A stretch of 20,685 nt of DNA from JAZKFT01 sp043760535 (lineage in GTDB: Bacteria > Bacteroidota > Bacteroidia > Chitinophagales > Chitinophagaceae): contig JAYUOV010000019.1 of assembly GCA_043760535.1 (NCBI GenBank), positions 1 through 20,685 on the forward strand. Direction: 5' to 3'. A program made the translations under genes and the position numbers. A model generated the notes under the pieces. That model was not told the origin of the DNA and did no database searches. It saw only the letters and a list, made by a program, of their open reading frames with translations. Positions 7,452-14,232 of the stretch are shown piece by piece (the stretch's first letter is position 1; each line of letters opens with the position of its first letter).

Positions 7452-8487
7452 ATGAAAAAGGGGGGTTTGATACTGGATTTCATCAAAGAAAACGTATCGT
7501 CTTCTTCTAATGAGATTTACAATGGTCTTGCAAATTAAATAGGACTTGCAACAGTAAAAAGGGCTTTACAAAAATTAATTGCAAATGGCTGGGTGGTTTC
7601 ATCGGGTAATGGCCGGGCTACAAAATATCAGATAAGCAAGGGTTTTGAACTGCTAGGACCTACAGATGTTGAGGCCTATTTTGCAAACGAAGTGGACGAT
7701 AGAAAAATAAGAAACAGTTTCAATCATTCGCTATTGGATGATGTGCTTAAAACGGCAGCCATTTTTACAAACATAGAGCTTTCAGCACTTAATGATTACC
7801 AAAAAAACGTACACAGAGAATGTGGCTAAACTTACATATCCCGAATATCAGAAAGAACTGGAACGGCTGGCTATAGACCTAAGTTGGAAATCATCTCAGA
7901 TAGAAGGCAACACTTATTCGTTGTTTGGAACGGAACGTTTACAAAAAGAAAAAGAAACAGCAGCTGGCAAAACAAAAGACGAAGCTGTAATGCTGCTTAA
8001 TCATAAAGAGGTATTGGATTTTATTATAGCAAACCCTGCACATATACATCCAATTTCGGTTTCTGTAATAGAAGATATCCATAGCATTTTAATAAAAGAT
8101 TTAGGGATAGCCCGTAATATCCGGCAAAGAAGAATAGGTATTTCTGAAACAAACTACCGACCACTTGAAAATGAATTTCAGATAAATGAAGCACTACATG
8201 AAATGTGCATTTTAATAAATCAGCAGGAGGAAGTATTTGCAAAAGCCTTGCTGGCATTGGTATTGCTATCTTATATACAGGCTTTTGCCGATGGAAATAA
8301 AAGAACAGAACGTATTATCAGTAATGCTATTTTATTACACAATAAATACTGCCCTATTTCTTTTAGTACCGTTAATTCTATAGATCATAAAAAAGCCATG
8401 CTGATATTTTATGAGCAAAACAACATTACTGCTTTTAAGAAAATATTCATAGAGCAGTTTAGATTTGCTGTAGAAAATTACTTTTAA
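7452..8487 (+). pseudogene. Broken wHTH-Fic family protein gene
   Basis: Two pieces of one gene. Frame 7452 reads a winged-helix N-terminus (MKKGGLILDFIKENV, then IGLATVKRALQKLIANGWVV) interrupted by an in-frame TAA at 7536-7538. It continues to LSALND, where a run of seven A (7801-7807) shifts the frame by one base. The rest (TYTENVAKLTYPEYQ onward) is in the other frame to 8487. Six A would restore QKTYTEN. The Fic part has the inhibitory-type motif SSQIEGN and the core motif as QAFADGNKRT, with Gln where the catalytic His of HxFxDGNxR is expected. Fic proteins usually AMPylate targets, but this one would probably be inactive even if repaired. A5G6 just after the ATG is another slippage-prone tract. 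Whether the A7 frameshift is real or a sequencing error cannot be told here. Confidence 0.85.
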
Positions 8488-8502
8488 AGAACTCAATAAA
8501 AT

Positions 8503-9090
8503 ATGACCCCCGAAAGAACCCAAAAACTACAACAAGTATTAAGCAAACGCCAGGCCGATGTAACACTGGTGCTGGAAAATGTACACGACCCACACAATAT
8601 TTCGGCCGTAATGCGTACCTGCGAAAGTGTGGGCATACAGGATGTTTTTGTGCTGAATACCAAAATACCAACCCATACAAAATTTGGCGAAAGAAGCAGT
8701 AGCAGTGCAGCTAAATGGCTTACCATACACCAATACGATAATACAGAAGCATGCTTTGCAGCACTACGGAAAAGAAATTTCCGTATTTACACTACCTGGC
8801 TGGGCGAAGGCGCTGTAGATTTATACGCCATGAATTTTACCCAACCAATAGCCTTTGTTTTTGGTAACGAAAAAACGGGTGTAAGTGATGAAATAAGAGC
8901 ATTGGCCGATGGCAATATGGTGATACCCCAAGTGGGCATTATACAGTCTCTCAATATTTCAGTGGCCTGTGCGGTTACGGTTTATGAAGCTTTTAGGCAA
9001 AAAAGATTGGCAGGGCATTACGATGAAAAAAGACTGAGCATCCAACACCATGCAGACCTTTGGGAACTGTGGAGTGAGAACAGGGATTAG
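8503..9090 (+). CDS. trmH: tRNA (guanosine-2'-O-)-methyltransferase TrmH (SpoU/SPOUT)
   Basis: A 195-residue cytoplasmic SPOUT methyltransferase that should 2'-O-methylate a tRNA guanosine (G18 in well-studied TrmH) using S-adenosylmethionine. The three family motifs are in order. Motif 1 is NVHDPHNISAVMRTCESVG (about 26-44, with the conserved Arg at 38). Motif 2 is AFVFGNEKTGVS (about 116-127). Motif 3 is IPQVGIIQSLNISVACAV (about 140-157), forming the knotted SAM site. Length is typical of short TrmH proteins. It begins 16 bases after the Fic pseudogene stop. The first ATG of the frame is used. It is intact between broken neighbours, consistent with selection to keep it. Confidence 0.92.
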   Translation: MTPERTQKLQQVLSKRQADVTLVLENVHDPHNISAVMRTCESVGIQDVFVLNTKIPTHTKFGERSSSSAAKWLTIHQYDNTEACFAALRKRNFRIYTTWLGEGAVDLYAMNFTQPIAFVFGNEKTGVSDEIRALADGNMVIPQVGIIQSLNISVACAVTVYEAFRQKRLAGHYDEKRLSIQHHADLWELWSENRD

Positions 9091-9128
9091 TGAGTTGGTT
9101 AATTGGTTCGTTCGATTAAAAAATAAGT

Positions 9129-9605
9129 ATGAAAGTATTGGCTGCAATTGTGATGATTAGTATTTCAATAGCTACTTTTTAGTTACAAATCCCTTCGGTT
9201 AAAATGGAAGAACTGGTGAAAAAGTATAGTAGTGCCAAAGGCGTAACGGTTGTATATTTCTGGAGTACCTGGTGCAAGCCCTGCCAGGAAGAAATGCCGG
9301 ATTTTCTATCGATTACCGACTCTATGAAACAGAAAGGCGTAAGCCTGTTACTGGTAAGCCTTGATACCAAAGATGTGTACACAAATAGAAAATTAAAGGC
9401 GTTTGTAAAAAAGAAAAAATGGCTAGCAGCAATGGTATGGCTTAACGAAACCAATGCCAATAATTATCGCCAGGCTGTAGATAAAACATGGAGTGGTGTT
9501 ATTTCGGTAACACCTATCATCAACCCTGCAAAAAATTATACCAAATTTTATGAAGCGGCCTTTTGTGAGGCAGAGCTGATTAAAGAAATTGAGGAAGTAT
9601 TATAG
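9129..9605 (+). pseudogene. Thioredoxin-fold (TlpA-like) protein gene split by a stop codon
   Basis: The frame begins at ATG 9129 with a signal-peptide-like MKVLAAIVMISISIATF. It then meets TAG at 9180-9182 and continues in the same frame as LQIPSVKMEELVKKY into a thioredoxin fold with the redox motif WSTWCKPC. A single C-to-T change (CAG to TAG) explains the break. The remaining open frame (ATG 9204-9605, 133 residues) still encodes the whole fold. If translated from 9204, it would give a cytoplasmic protein without export signal. The intact ancestor was probably a periplasmic thiol-disulfide oxidoreductase. It lies 38 bases after trmH. Read-through or re-initiation is possible but not shown. 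Confidence 0.75.
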
Positions 9606-9689
9606 GCTTTTAACAAGAAGCAAATGGTTATACAACAAATTCTATTGACTTAAAAATACAGAAAACGCTTTGCCATCCAATCCAGTAGT

Positions 9690-10046
9690 TTATTTTGTCT
9701 TTTTCTTTTTAGAAAGAAGCAGTTTAAAATAACTCACTACAAACCGGTCGTTTATAATTTCTCCCTGCACTTCGGCCTTTCTAATCACTTTGCAAAAACC
9801 ATCATTGCTATGTGCATCGCCATGTTCGTCTATTTTGGTACCATCTATAAAATAGGCTTTGCCTTTAATCCGTACAGCCAGATCGCAGGCATCTCCTTCA
9901 AGTCCTAATTTACATTCGCCGCAGGATACTTCTACTATTTGTATTTTTTTGGCAGGGTTCGGTTTTGAAATTTTTGAATGTTCTCCCTGGCACAATCCTG
10001 CTAATACAGCAGAACTGAGTAGTAATAAAATAATTATTGATTTCAT
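9690..10046 (-). CDS. Secreted DUF6370-like cysteine protein
   Basis: A 118-residue small exported protein. Residues 1-16 form a hydrophobic signal (MKSIIILLLLSSAVLA); the LAGLC that follows is a poor lipobox, so cleavage by signal peptidase I is more likely. The mature domain has four conserved-looking cysteines (C42, C45, C54, C85) in VSCGECKLGLEGDACDLAV and HSNDGFCKVIRKAEV. The segment GKAYFIDGTKIDEHGDAH is characteristic of what I recall as the DUF6370 family in Bacteroidota. CxxC plus two more Cys could bind metal or form disulfides; the function is unknown. A basic KKKKTK tail ends the protein. It converges on the broken thioredoxin gene, 84 bases away, with no clear terminator between them. 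Confidence 0.75.
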   Translation of the reverse strand: MKSIIILLLLSSAVLAGLCQGEHSKISKPNPAKKIQIVEVSCGECKLGLEGDACDLAVRIKGKAYFIDGTKIDEHGDAHSNDGFCKVIRKAEVQGEIINDRFVVSYFKLLLSKKKKTK

Positions 10047-10142
10047 AAGCTATTTTTTGCAGGTGTAATTTATGGGATGTTTTAATAAATATCAATATAA
10101 CACTGTAAGCATAGCACTACCTTGTTCGGTTCAATCAAGAAA

Positions 10143-10316
10143 ATGTATAACCAATTTGATTTACTGATAGACAGCTATCTGGATAATAAAGTAGGAATAG
10201 ATGCTGGCTTTTTAAATGAAACGCTAAGCAACGTTCTACAACAAAATATACTGCAACTGCAAAGAGATGAACTGATGACCGATGCCGTGGCAGAGGGCAG
10301 CGGAATGACTCTTTAG
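10143..10316 (+). pseudogene. N-terminal relic of a 2OG-Fe(II) oxygenase
   Basis: A 57-codon frame starting at ATG 10143. The text MYNQFDLLIDSYLDNKVGI followed by FLNETLSNVLQQNILQLQRDELM resembles the start of Bacteroidota 2-oxoglutarate/Fe(II) oxygenases of about 200 residues (SM-20/prolyl-hydroxylase type). In those the similarity would continue into an AGIGN-like loop and then the HxD...H core. Here it ends at SGMTL-stop, and no frame downstream carries the HxD...H core, so it is a truncated relic. The assignment rests on remembered family similarity of a short segment. Confidence 0.55.
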
Positions 10317-10853
10317 CATACAGTTTCACAATAAATACTTTTAAAAATTCAACAACTATACTGGCCATTTGGAATGAACAAAATCTGTAAAAAGTAAAAG
10401 ACCTGCAATGCTTGCTACAAAACCTTAAAATCATAAAAAAGTAGTCGGTATTAAAGCCAGAAAGTGGCATTTATCTGGTAATACCTTCTTTTGCTGCCAA
10501 ACAGAATGTGCATAAAAGGAAGCTAATTATCACACTAGCAGCAAAGTCGATTTTACAAGTGAAAGCAATATAAAAATCTCACTCAAAATAAGTTTTTTGG
10601 AAATAAATCTTGCTGGAGGTTCACCCAGAAAGAGCTCGGAGAATGGTTATTAAGTTACAAATAGATTATGGAATTCCGGTTTTAGGCATCGAAACAATCT
10701 GCCTAATAATCAATGGACACATGTAGCCTGTTTTTCAGCTGGTTTTAATAGTGAAAATTTCAATGTTTATAAAATTTTGGCGTAGCAAGAAATAAGTACA
10801 TGACACCCAATTTCTGATGGCGAAATAATATAGGTTTTTCACTTTTCTACTCC
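10317..10853. other. Gene-poor stretch with decayed coding traces
   Basis: Between the oxygenase relic and the pdhB promoter no intact gene is seen. The only coding-like trace is frame 10516-10785. It has one stop (TAA, 10651-10653) and reads RNNLPNNQWTHVACFSAG then FNSENFNVYK, similar in style to the NxQWxHVA...xxxxYxNG strand pattern of LamG-like jelly-roll domains. The identification is weak, and composition is AT-rich and otherwise unremarkable. Confidence 0.35.
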
Positions 10854-10861
10854 TACTTTTG
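10854..10861 (+). promoter_or_regulatory. Bacteroidota -7 box of pdhB
   Basis: TACTTTTG is an exact TAnnTTTG match 23 bases before the pdhB ATG (10885), leaving a short leader. No good -33 TTTG is seen in the AT-rich sequence upstream. Confidence 0.6.
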
Positions 10862-10884
10862 CTTACCTAAAAAACAGCAGTAGT

Positions 10885-11871
10885 ATGGCAAGACAAATTC
10901 TTTTTCGGGAAGCAATTCGTGAGGCAATGAACGAAGAAATGCGTAGGGATGAAAACGTTTTTCTAATGGGCGAAGAAGTAGCGGAGTACAACGGTGCCTA
11001 TAAAGTAAGCCAGGGTATGCTTGCAGAGTTTGGCGCAAAAAGAGTAATAGATACACCTATTGCCGAGCTTGGTTTTACAGCCATTGCCGTAGGTGCAGCT
11101 CAAAATGGCCTTCGCCCAATTGTGGAATATATGACCTGGAATTTTGCCGTACTGGCATTGGATCAAATTTTAAATACGGCCAGTAAAATGCTGGCCATGA
11201 GTGGCGGTCAGGTAGGTTGCCCCATTGTTTTTCGTGGGCCAAACGGCAGTGCAGGCCAGTTAGGGGCACAGCACTCAACAGCTTTCGAAAGCTATTTTGC
11301 TAATATACCGGGTATTAAAGTAATAGCACCATCTACACCTTACGATGCAAAAGGCCTGCTGAAAGCCGCCATACGTGATAACGATCCGGTTATGTTTATG
11401 GAAAGCGAAGTAAGCTACGGCGACAAAGGCGAAGTACCAGATGGCGAATATGTATTGCCAATAGGAAAGGCCGATGTAAAAAGAGCCGGTACCGATGTAA
11501 CAATAGTTAGCTACAGTAAAATGATGAAGGTGGCTTTGGGTGCAGCCGAAGAGTTGGCCAAAGAAGGTATTAGTGCCGAAGTAGTAGATCTGCGTACCAT
11601 CCGCCCGTTAGACTGGATGACGATTTTAGAAAGTGTAAAGAAAACCAACCGTCTCGTAATAGTAGAAGAGCAATGGCCAATGTGCAGCATTTCTTCTGAG
11701 ATTAGCTACCGCATTCAGAAAGAAGGTTTTGATTATTTGGATGCACCTATCAGACGCATTACAAGTGCAGATGCACCTATGCACTACGCACCCAACCTTG
11801 CAGCTTTAGCAATACCCGATGTGCCAAGAACGGTGAAGTTGGTTAAAGAAGTGATGTATTTGGTAAAATAA
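10885..11871 (+). CDS. pdhB: Pyruvate dehydrogenase E1 component, beta subunit
   Basis: A 328-residue thiamine-diphosphate enzyme subunit. It pairs with E1-alpha and decarboxylates pyruvate, passing the acetyl group to E2 lipoamide in the cytoplasmic pyruvate dehydrogenase complex. The start ARQILFREAIREAMNEEM is typical. E61 in TPIAELGF is the glutamate that contacts the TPP aminopyrimidine, and QHS at 129-131 is the conserved loop. The transketolase C-terminal domain begins near residue 200 (DVTIVSYSKM, VVDLRTIRPLD). Length is usual. Branched-chain oxoacid E1-beta is an alternative, but the overall text fits PdhB. E1-alpha, E2 and E3 are not adjacent, so it is a single-gene unit with its own promoter and a strong terminator. 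Confidence 0.93.
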   Translation: MARQILFREAIREAMNEEMRRDENVFLMGEEVAEYNGAYKVSQGMLAEFGAKRVIDTPIAELGFTAIAVGAAQNGLRPIVEYMTWNFAVLALDQILNTASKMLAMSGGQVGCPIVFRGPNGSAGQLGAQHSTAFESYFANIPGIKVIAPSTPYDAKGLLKAAIRDNDPVMFMESEVSYGDKGEVPDGEYVLPIGKADVKRAGTDVTIVSYSKMMKVALGAAEELAKEGISAEVVDLRTIRPLDWMTILESVKKTNRLVIVEEQWPMCSISSEISYRIQKEGFDYLDAPIRRITSADAPMHYAPNLAALAIPDVPRTVKLVKEVMYLVK

Positions 11872-11896
11872 AAAATAGAATATTCCATACAAAAAA

Positions 11897-11928
11897 GGCC
11901 GTCAATTAAAATTGACGGCCATTTTTTT
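11897..11928. terminator. Intrinsic terminator after pdhB
   Basis: A perfect stem GGCCGTCAAT/ATTGACGGCC (11897-11906 with 11911-11920, loop TAAA) is followed by A and seven T, and preceded by six A. It starts 25 bases after the pdhB stop. The flanking A and T runs make it likely to be bidirectional and to serve convergent trxB as well. Confidence 0.9.
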
Positions 11929-12019
11929 ATTTTCCTATTTCAAAATAACAGCGTTGAAAAAAAAGTTGAACAAGTGAAAAGGCATTGACTATTGACCCCG
12001 CCGACTCACTGACTTAAAA

Positions 12020-12955
12020 TTAATGTCCTAAAGTTTGTAAAAACCTTTCTGCATCAAGGGCTGCCATACAGCCACTACCGGCTGCGGTTACAGCTTGACG
12101 GTAAATTTTATCCTGTACATCGCCACTGGCAAATACACCTTCTACATTGGTTTTGCTGCTACCAGGTATGGTTTGTATGTAACCAGTTTCGTCCATATTT
12201 ATCCATGGTTTAAAAATATCGCTGTTGGGTTGGTGGCCTATGGCCACAAAGAATGCACTAATGGGAATAATGCTTTCTATCTTAGTTTCTTTGTTCCATA
12301 CTTTTACACTTTCTACTTTGTTTTCTCCTAATATTTCTACCGTTTCGGTGTGCCAATAGGTTTCTATATTAGGCGTAGCCACTACTCTATCCTTCATCAC
12401 TTTACTGGCTTTCATGCCCTCAAAATCTTTACGGATAATCATGTGCACCTTGCTGCAAATTTTGCTCAGGTACAGTGCTTCTTCGGCGGCTGTATCTCCT
12501 GCACCTACTATGGCTACTTCTTTTCCTTTAAAGAAAAAACCATCGCATACAGCACAGGCACTTACACCATGGCCATTCAGGCGTTGCTCACTTTCCAGCC
12601 CTAGCCATTTGGCAGAAGCACCGGTAGAAATAATGATGGCATCGGCTGTAAGCCATTTTTCTTCATCCACCTCTACCTTATAGGGTTTGGTGCTAAAATC
12701 TACTTTTGTTACAATGCCATAACGAATATCAGTACCCATGCGGCTGGCTTGTTTTTCAAAATGCACCATCATTTCCGGGCCTTGTACGCCATCTGCATAG
12801 CCAGGATAATTTTCTACTTCGGTGGTAATGGTAAGCTGTCCGCCCGGCTGTATGCCCTGGTACAAAACGGGATTAAGACCTGCACGGCTGGCGTAAATGG
12901 CTGCTGTGTATCCGGCAGGTCCGCTGCCGATAATTAAACAATGTATGTGTTCCAT
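12020..12955 (-). CDS. trxB: Thioredoxin-disulfide reductase
   Basis: A 311-residue cytoplasmic flavoenzyme that moves electrons from NADPH to thioredoxin. The FAD-binding motif is at the N-terminus (IIGSGPAGYTAAIYASRAG, about 8-26). The redox centre is C134-A-V-C137 in SACAVCDG. The NADPH-binding motif is VGAGDTAAEEALYL (about 150-163). The C-terminal FAD motif is ASGDVQDKIYRQAVTAAGSG. Length and order match bacterial low-molecular-weight TrxB. No thioredoxin gene is adjacent, although the decayed thioredoxin-fold gene lies about 2.4 kb downstream of its stop. The gene stands alone and converges on pdhB. Confidence 0.97.
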   Translation of the reverse strand: MEHIHCLIIGSGPAGYTAAIYASRAGLNPVLYQGIQPGGQLTITTEVENYPGYADGVQGPEMMVHFEKQASRMGTDIRYGIVTKVDFSTKPYKVEVDEEKWLTADAIIISTGASAKWLGLESEQRLNGHGVSACAVCDGFFFKGKEVAIVGAGDTAAEEALYLSKICSKVHMIIRKDFEGMKASKVMKDRVVATPNIETYWHTETVEILGENKVESVKVWNKETKIESIIPISAFFVAIGHQPNSDIFKPWINMDETGYIQTIPGSSKTNVEGVFASGDVQDKIYRQAVTAAGSGCMAALDAERFLQTLGH

Positions 12956-13272
12956 ATAAAAATTTTAGGTTAGTGGTGTAAGGAAAAAATGTTAGCTAGA
13001 AGGTGTAGGGTAGTAGGGTAGTAGGTAAGTAGGTAAGGGCTGGTGAGTGTAGGTATTTGGGTAAAAGATTATGATAGCAGTTTTAATGCAAATCAAGCAT
13101 TTCAATTAACTGTATTCATCTTAAATCCTAAACATCATACCCAACACCTACCATTCTACTTTGCAAAAATGTTGTTTTGTGGTTTAATATTATCAAATAA
13201 TTTACCAACATAAACTAGAAGATACAAATTAGTCTGAATTGGCAGATGAAGGAACAAAATGGCAATTCGTAT
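12956..13272. other. Intergenic region, no gene
   Basis: Upstream of trxB and downstream of ogt, both on the minus strand. It holds a low-complexity G/T/A stretch (GTAGGGTAGTAGGGTAGTAGG and similar at about 13004-13040). A CTACTTTG near 13158 looks like a -7 box but has the wrong spacing and leads only to a 14-codon frame. I see no coding sequence or RNA gene. Confidence 0.5.
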
Positions 13273-13764
13273 TCAAAACAACTGTTGTACACCACAGGCA
13301 TGTTTGGCTTCATGTTCCAGCAACCATTTTTTTCGCCAAAGGCCACTGGCATAACCTGTTAGTTTTCCATCGCTGCCTATTACTCTATGGCATGGCACAA
13401 TGATGGCAATGTTGTTACGGCCATTGGCCGTGGCTGCCGCCCTAATACATTTAGCATCACCAAGCCGGATAGCCATTTTGCGATAACTAACAGTTTGGCC
13501 ATATGGTATGGTTTGTAGTTGTGCCCAAACCCGCTGCTGAAAATCGGTTCCTGGTTGAGCTAGGCCAAAGCTAAATTGGGTTAAACTTCCTTCAAAATAG
13601 GCAGCCAATTGCGCAGCACATTCTTGTAAAAGCGGCGTAGTAAAATTATTGGAAATAGAGTTTGCCATATCATTTGTAAAATGAACAGTGCTAATGGAAT
13701 CATAGGTTTGCACCAGTTTTATGGTGCCAACCGGTGAAGCAAAAAAGGCTGAAATTTCATTCAA
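13273..13764 (-). CDS. ogt: Methylated-DNA-[protein]-cysteine S-methyltransferase
   Basis: A 163-residue suicide DNA-repair protein that moves the alkyl group from O6-methylguanine to its own cysteine. The acceptor is C125 in IIVPCHRVIG. The DNA-reading helix carries the arginine finger R108 and hinge Asn N114 (CIRAAATANGRN). The N-terminal RNase-H-like domain spans about 1-75, and the C-terminal part contains GLWRKKWLLEHE (E150). A second domain for transcription control (as in Ada) is absent, so this is the Ogt type. It starts 33 bases after the csaA stop on the same strand, so the two may be co-transcribed. Confidence 0.95.
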   Translation of the reverse strand: MNEISAFFASPVGTIKLVQTYDSISTVHFTNDMANSISNNFTTPLLQECAAQLAAYFEGSLTQFSFGLAQPGTDFQQRVWAQLQTIPYGQTVSYRKMAIRLGDAKCIRAAATANGRNNIAIIVPCHRVIGSDGKLTGYASGLWRKKWLLEHEAKHACGVQQLF

Positions 13765-13797
13765 AATATGATCTATTACCCTATTTCCGATTAAAAA

Positions 13798-14130
13798 TTA
13801 TCCAATCTTACAACCATTGGGCACCACTCTTTCCGACTGTAAAAGCACCACATCGTTGGTTTGGTTATACACACCTAACACTAGGCATTCGCTCATAAAG
13901 TTGGCTATTTGTTTTGGTGGAAAATTAACCACAGCTATTACTTGCTTGCCTAACAGGTTCTCCACATTGTACAAAGCTGTAATCTGTGCCGAAGAACGTT
14001 TAATACCTAATTCGCCAAAATCAATGGTAAGCTGCCACGCAGGTTTTTTTGCCTTGGCAAAAGGCTGTACATCTGTTACAGTTCCCACCCGCATGTCTAT
14101 TTTTTCAAAATCGGCCCAGGTTATTTCCAT
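13798..14130 (-). CDS. csaA: CsaA-type tRNA-binding (OB-fold) protein
   Basis: A 110-residue stand-alone tRNA-binding domain of the CsaA/Trbp111 class. The sequence ITWADFEKIDMRVGTV is the usual N-terminal strand of the fold. It is followed by ITALYNVENLLGKQVIAVVN and the end SERVVPNGCKIG, typical of CsaA. In Bacillus, CsaA is a dimer proposed to act as a secretion chaperone and binds tRNA; its role in Bacteroidota is less clear. The gene precedes ogt by 33 bases on the same strand. A heptanucleotide tandem array lies just upstream of its start, in the likely promoter or leader, and no TAnnTTTG box is seen there. Confidence 0.92.
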   Translation of the reverse strand: MEITWADFEKIDMRVGTVTDVQPFAKAKKPAWQLTIDFGELGIKRSSAQITALYNVENLLGKQVIAVVNFPPKQIANFMSECLVLGVYNQTNDVVLLQSERVVPNGCKIG

Positions 14131-14160
14131 AGCTGTGCTTTAAGGTTCAAGGAACAAGGT

Positions 14161-14216
14161 TCAAGTATCAAGTATCAAGTATCAAGTATCAAGTATCAAG
14201 TATCAAGGCTCAAGTA
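14161..14216. repeat. TCAAGTA heptanucleotide tandem repeat
   Basis: Six perfect TCAAGTA units in a row (14161-14202), then TCAAGGC and one more TCAAGTA. Related GGTTCAAGG/AACAAGG sequence precedes it. It occupies most of the 102 bases between the csaA start and the mqnE stop. Read on the minus strand it is repeated TTGATAC, upstream of csaA. Confidence 0.95.
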
Positions 14217-14232
14217 TTAAGCGTTCAGCTAA

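Noticed and set aside
7536..7538. TAA and TAG (9180) read as sense codons, that is a recoded genetic code
   Set aside because: Other genes in the window end normally at TAA, TAG and TGA with full-length products; both cases sit in decayed genes.
7800..7808. A-AAA-AAC slippery heptamer as a programmed -1 frameshift site in the Fic gene
   Set aside because: The downstream frame is reached by +1 (or loss of one A), not by -1, and an upstream stop codon already breaks the gene.
13158..13212. CTACTTTGC followed by a 14-codon frame as a small gene with promoter
   Set aside because: The box has one base too few between TA and TTTG, and the peptide shows no features.
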